From NCBI GenBank assembly GCA_905235575.1, contig CAJOLZ010000017.1, positions 43,730-107,729 of the forward strand: DNA of 64,000 bases, written 5' to 3'. Source of the stretch: an uncultured Bacteroidaceae bacterium. GTDB lineage: Bacteria > Bacteroidota > Bacteroidia > Bacteroidales > Bacteroidaceae. The translations under genes were made by a program, and so were the position numbers. The first letter of the stretch is position 1. Each line of letters opens with the position of its first letter. This document shows positions 61,206-64,000 of the stretch, one piece after another. The notes beneath the pieces are model-generated. The model was not told the origin of the DNA and ran no database searches. It saw nothing but the letters and a program-made list of their open reading frames with translations.

Positions 61206-62189
61206 TTATTTCGAGGAGAGTGTGGTGAGTGTAATCTCGGGCGTGGCACCGATGCGCATCGGGAGAGTTCCGCCCAGTCCGATGTTCACGTAGAGCGTCT
61301 GTTCTCCCTCGTCGTAGCGTCCGTCGCATTCGGGATAGATCCAGCGACACGGCGTGAAGCCCAGCACGCGCATTTGCAGCGCATGGGTGTGGCCGCAGAG
61401 TGTGAGTGGGATGTCGGTCCCGCCCACCACCTCATCGCGCCAGTGTGTGGGGTCGTGGGTGAGCAGGATGCGGAACATGCCCTCGGTGCCCTCCATCGCC
61501 TCCTTCAGCTTTGCACGCTGTATGGCCCGGAACGAGGCTCGGCTCTGGTTCTCCACGCCCAGGATGGCCAGACTGTCGGTGCCGCGGTGCACCACGTAAT
61601 GCTCGTTCAGCAGCAGACGCCATCCCAGCGTGTCGCGTTCGTAATCGATGAGATTCTCCAACATCTCCACCCGTTCCTTGTCGGAAAGACCGCGCGCATA
61701 GGGGTCGTAGTCGTGATTTCCGAGGATGCTCACCACGCCGTCGGTGGCACGGAGCGAGGAGAGAATGTCGGTGTAGGGGAGTGCTTCGCGATAGTCGAAC
61801 GAGACCAGATCGCCCGTGAAGACCACCAGGTCGGGTTGCAGCTCATTGATGCAGTCCACCACACGCTTCAGTTTCTTGGTGTGACCGTCCCAACCGCCCA
61901 GATGCAGGTCGCTGATGTGCACGATGCGATAGCCCTCGAAAGCCTTCGGAACCTGTGGCGTCGCATATTCGAAAGGCTTCACTTCGTAGAGAAAACGACC
62001 CACGAAGTGCCCGTAGCAGTACGCGGCCAGCCACAGACACATCAGCACCACGCCGGTCCAGACGAACGGGCTCCAGGGCAGGTGGACATGGAAGAGGCGC
62101 ATGACGAGACGAAGCACCACATATACCAGCTGCGGAAGCACGAACAGGAGGATGGAAACGATGATGGTAAAAATGAAATATGCTTTCAT
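61206..62189 (-). CDS. Membrane-anchored metallophosphoesterase
   Basis: From ATG 62189 (MKAYFIFTIIVSILLFVLPQ) it is 327 aa; the longer ORF begins before the promoter. Two or three N-terminal helices are followed by a calcineurin-like domain with all metal motifs: ISDLHLGG, TGDLVSF, LGNHDY, THDPTHW and CGHTHA. The family includes YkuE-like and UDP-diacylglucosamine-type phosphoesterases. The active site probably faces one side of the inner membrane; the substrate is unknown. It heads the unit with the DMT transporter. Confidence 0.9.
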   Translation of the reverse strand: MKAYFIFTIIVSILLFVLPQLVYVVLRLVMRLFHVHLPWSPFVWTGVVLMCLWLAAYCYGHFVGRFLYEVKPFEYATPQVPKAFEGYRIVHISDLHLGGWDGHTKKLKRVVDCINELQPDLVVFTGDLVSFDYREALPYTDILSSLRATDGVVSILGNHDYDPYARGLSDKERVEMLENLIDYERDTLGWRLLLNEHYVVHRGTDSLAILGVENQSRASFRAIQRAKLKEAMEGTEGMFRILLTHDPTHWRDEVVGGTDIPLTLCGHTHALQMRVLGFTPCRWIYPECDGRYDEGEQTLYVNIGLGGTLPMRIGATPEITLTTLSSK

Positions 62190-62239
62190 AAATGAGATTT
62201 TTCGGTGTCGGAGCGAGGCCTCGCCCCGCTTTCGGGATG

Positions 62240-62271
62240 CAAATTTATGAATATTCCGCCGCAAAGACAAA
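62240..62271 (-). promoter_or_regulatory. Promoter of the metallophosphoesterase gene
   Basis: On the minus strand, TAAATTTG (62247-62240) and TTTG (62271-62268) are separated by 20 bp. Confidence 0.7.
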
Positions 62272-62336
62272 ATTTTCGGCGAAATAAAGCCGAATCAGTC
62301 CTCTGTATTCGGCATGTGACCGATTCGGTTTGAAAA

Positions 62337-62416
62337 CACACCACGCTTTTCGGCTTGTCGCACCACGTTGCGCAGGCCGTCGCACCACGCTGCGTTGCCT
62401 GTCGCAGCACGGTGCG
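62337..62416. repeat. 22-bp palindromic intergenic array 13 (80 bp, 4 units)
   Basis: A first unit of the T-run variant (CACACCACGCTTTT) is followed by cores CCACGT, CCACGC and GCACGG. Spacers are CGGCTTGT, CAGGCCGT and TTGCCTGT. GAAAA precedes and TTTTT follows. Confidence 0.93.
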
Positions 62417-62473
62417 TTTTTCTGCGCGCTTCAGAACCGTCTCGGACCGATGGCGCAGACCCGCATCGGGATG

Positions 62474-63022
62474 TTATGCCTGTGCGATTTCCTCCAGCGC
62501 CCCCGTCTCCGAATCGATGATGAAACCACGCACCACGATGTCGGCCGGGACGAGCGGATGAGTCTTGATGGTCTCCACGGTGCGGCGCACAGACTCGGGC
62601 GTGTCCTTGAAACCCTCCAGCCAGTGGTGCAGGTCGATGCCACACTTGCGTATCGTCTCCAGCGTCTCATCCGTAACCCCCCGCGCAATCATTTCGTGGT
62701 GGAAATGGTCGAAACTCATGTGGCAGGCGCCGCAGTTCGAGTGGGCCACCACCATGATTTCCTCCACGCCCAGTTCATAAATCGCCACGATGAGGCTGCG
62801 CATGGCCGAGTCGAAGGCCGAGATGACCAGACCTCCCGCGTTCTTGATAATTTTGGCATCGCCGTTACGCAGTCCCAGTGCAGCAGGGAGCAGCTCCGTC
62901 AGTCGGGTGTCCATGCACGAAAGCACCGCCAGCCGCTTGTCGGGGTACTTGCTCGTCAGATACTTCTCGTAGCCCTTCTGCGCCACGAAACTCTTGTTGT
63001 AGCTGATAATCTCGTCTATCAT
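62474..63022 (-). CDS. Beta-class carbonic anhydrase
   Basis: From ATG 63022 (MIDEIISYNKSFVAQKGYEK) it is 182 aa; the longer ORF runs through the promoter and array 14. The zinc site is Cys36 with the Asp38-Arg40 dyad in LSCMDTRL, then His94 and Cys97 in AHSNCGAC. The enzyme hydrates CO2 to bicarbonate in the cytosol, which supports carboxylation reactions such as carbamoyl-phosphate supply and fumarate-forming routes. Short beta-CAs of this kind are common in Bacteroidales. Confidence 0.93.
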   Translation of the reverse strand: MIDEIISYNKSFVAQKGYEKYLTSKYPDKRLAVLSCMDTRLTELLPAALGLRNGDAKIIKNAGGLVISAFDSAMRSLIVAIYELGVEEIMVVAHSNCGACHMSFDHFHHEMIARGVTDETLETIRKCGIDLHHWLEGFKDTPESVRRTVETIKTHPLVPADIVVRGFIIDSETGALEEIAQA

Positions 63023-63057
63023 AAGCCAATTCTCCTTAACACAGTTGTTGTCGCATG

Positions 63058-63065
63058 CAAAGTTA
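63058..63065 (-). promoter_or_regulatory. -7 box of the carbonic anhydrase promoter
   Basis: TAACTTTG on the minus strand fits TAnnTTTG; the nearest TTG-like element upstream is at a short spacing (16 bp). Confidence 0.55.
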
Positions 63066-63130
63066 GCAATTTTTGTCGAAACAAGCATCGCCCGAGTCCC
63101 GGGAAGATTGTCGCGAAACGCCATTTTGAA

Positions 63131-63210
63131 CGCACCACGCTGCGACACGTGTCGCACTACGTTGCGACAGCCTGCGCACTACGCTGCGACGCCCGTCGCA
63201 CCACGGTGCG
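63131..63210. repeat. 22-bp palindromic intergenic array 14 (80 bp, 4 units)
   Basis: Cores CCACGC, CTACGT, CTACGC and CCACGG, with spacers ACACGTGT, ACAGCCTG and ACGCCCGT. TTTT follows, and the usual A-run is replaced by TTTTGAA. Confidence 0.93.
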
Positions 63211-63233
63211 TTTTCGGCAGGTCTGTTGAGGGT

Positions 63234-63302
63234 AAAAAAGAGAGAGGGGGGAACGATGTTGTTCCTCCTCTCTCGCATGTCTGTCTGCTGGCGGAGAGAC
63301 TG
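63234..63302 (-). ncRNA. Candidate short terminated transcript (small RNA or prematurely ended leader)
   Basis: A -7 box TAAGTTTG (63316-63309) with TTTG (63338-63335) 18 bp upstream points to a minus-strand start near 63302. A hairpin GAGAGAGGAGGAAC/GTTCCCCCCTCTCTC (63274-63240) then runs straight into T6 (63239-63234). The implied RNA is about 65-70 nt with no gene in it. It could be a small RNA or an attenuated upstream leader of the carbonic anhydrase gene. Confidence 0.35.
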
Positions 63303-63308
63303 GACTCT

Positions 63309-63338
63309 CAAACTTATGTTTTCATAGAATATCACAAA
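63309..63338 (-). promoter_or_regulatory. Promoter candidate for the short terminated transcript
   Basis: TAAGTTTG and TTTG on the minus strand, 18 bp apart, in an AT-rich stretch where chance matches are more likely. Confidence 0.4.
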
Positions 63339-63463
63339 ATTTGTAAATACTTGTATGTTAATCATTTACAAAATCATCTAAAAATCAGAATATCACATGT
63401 AATTCTTTCCACATCACTATTTTGGGGTGTAAAATTGGGCGTAGATTTTGAATTTACACTCAG

Positions 63464-63646
63464 ATGAATAGAGTCTTATTAATCTCAAATTCTGGTATTT
63501 GGGCTTGTTCATATGCAGTCATCTATTTTGACTGCAAAGATTCAAAAATTACCTATAACAAATCGAAAAAAATTGAGCTAAAAGATGAAAGTTTAAGAAA
63601 AAGTATTAACTTTACCGCCGATACTGAAAAATTACCAACAAAATGA
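63464..63646 (+). CDS. Small AT-rich ORF of uncertain status
   Basis: A 60-aa ORF (MNRVLLISNSGIWACSYAVI, then KSKKIELKDESLRKSINF) lies in a stretch far richer in A+T than the rest of the window. It has no recognised domain. The codon use (AAA, ATT, TTA) differs from neighbouring genes, so it is either a recently acquired small gene, a remnant, or chance. In 63275-63463 and 63647-63709 I see only short inverted repeats (TGTAAAT/ATTTACA). Confidence 0.25.
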   Translation: MNRVLLISNSGIWACSYAVIYFDCKDSKITYNKSKKIELKDESLRKSINFTADTEKLPTK

Positions 63647-63709
63647 ACGGATATCGCCGGAATACGCATTGTAATAGAATTACTAAAGTGCCAAAATAAA
63701 AGCTATTAG

Positions 63710-64000
63710 ATGATGAAGAAACTGATCATCTTGTTAGTGATATTTGTAGCCTGCACCAAAGACGGTGATGTCGTCTATGAATTTGACCCTGCAGATCAGG
63801 CCTCGACTCAGCCGCTCGTTACCGTCATCTACGATCCCGGCGCATTGGGCGATTTGGCCTATAATGACCTGATCTGTGAAGGCGTGGAGCGTGCGGCCAG
63901 CCGTAATGGCCTTCGTGTACGCCAGTTTTCGCCTCGCAATAGGGACGATGGGCTTACCATCCTCTCTGGTGTCATCAATCAGATGAGCAACGCCACGGAC
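63710..64000 (+). CDS. Lipoprotein, BMP-family substrate-binding-like (3' truncated by window edge)
   Basis: An ORF missing from the track because it runs off the end starts ATGATGAAG at 63710. A lipoprotein signal (KKLIILLVIFVAC) with lipobox Cys is followed by an acidic stretch and PLVTVIYDPGALGDLAYNDL and EGVERAASRNGLRVRQFSP. The last two recall the start of BMP-type (PnrA-like) periplasmic binding domains, which bind nucleosides or similar ligands. About 95 residues are visible, so the family call is tentative. The coding part returns to the high-GC composition of the window. Confidence 0.6.
   Translation, partial: MMKKLIILLVIFVACTKDGDVVYEFDPADQASTQPLVTVIYDPGALGDLAYNDLICEGVERAASRNGLRVRQFSPRNRDDGLTILSGVINQMSNATD

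Noticed and set aside
6216-63210. CRISPR arrays
   Set aside because: The arrays have regular spacing, but repeats are 14 bp and variable in the centre, spacers are only 8 bp and similar to each other, there are four units at most, and no cas genes are present.
1-64000. Insertion sequences, prophage or conjugative genes
   Set aside because: No transposase, integrase, phage structural or transfer gene motif was seen in any frame of the ORF track.

Overview
The window looks like a chromosomal segment of a Bacteroidales bacterium, most likely Prevotellaceae. Four things point there. At least 17 genes are preceded by the Bacteroidetes -7 box TAnnTTTG, most with a TTTG/TTG-like -33 box 18-20 bp upstream. 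Shine-Dalgarno sequences are rare. Several families are typical of the group (GGGtGRT protein with its NifU-like partner, YfhO, DUF4251, basic secretory protein, DUF1080 lipoprotein, SO_0444 efflux pump). The PyrB/PyrI and PyrK/PyrD sets also fit. No rRNA operon, prophage, insertion sequence or CRISPR array was seen; nearly everything is core metabolism or cell-envelope housekeeping.

Layout. 1-2.0 kb: end of ffh, folD, tRNA-His. 2.0-6.1 kb (minus): two GT2 glycosyltransferases, then a GGGtGRT/NifU-like pair whose upstream gene has an apparent N-terminal frameshift. 6.5-11.7 kb (plus): gyrA and two secreted TPR proteins. 11.7-14.4 kb (minus): pyrB-pyrI-glyA. 15.0-25.1 kb (plus): class A PBP, kdsB, a 14-repeat MORN protein, glgB, a membrane protein, two small proteins and an NhaP-type antiporter. 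25.2-30.6 kb (minus): a long operon of a polyprenol-phosphate sugar synthase, pyrC, pyrK, pyrD, trmD and a zeta-toxin-like kinase with a small partner. 31.3-32.9 kb: guaA. 33.0-39.5 kb (minus): clpC-htpG-nadE. 39.8-42.2 kb: an AAA+ protein with one degenerate and one intact CbxX-type module. 42.8-46.5 kb (plus): rlmD and two glycosyltransferases. 46.6-54.5 kb: acyltransferase, YfhO, rpsO, DUF4251, a basic secretory protein peptidase, DUF554 and a Cys-rich DUF1080 lipoprotein. 54.6-58.7 kb (minus): the aromatic operon pheA-aminotransferase-DAHP synthase/chorismate mutase-tyrA. 58.9-63.0 kb (minus): SO_0444 metal efflux, DMT transporter, metallophosphoesterase, beta-carbonic anhydrase. 63.0-64.0 kb: an AT-rich stretch and the start of a BMP-like lipoprotein.

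Two observations stand out. First, fourteen intergenic arrays share one architecture. Each is a set of 14-bp quasi-palindromes, CGCA-N6-TGCG, separated by 8-bp spacers (22-bp period). Eleven of the fourteen are exactly four units long (80 bp), and most are bracketed by an A-run and a T-run. The arrays sit between genes in every orientation, yet 30 of 38 spacers end in GT on the same strand. I do not recognise this element. Second, the aromatic operon is preceded by what reads as a complete transcription attenuator: a promoter, a 19-codon leader peptide with 5 Phe and 3 Tyr codons, a perfect 9-bp antiterminator pairing that starts 2 nt after the leader stop codon, and an intrinsic terminator just before pheA.

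All calls come from reading sequence and recalled family knowledge; no database search was run.
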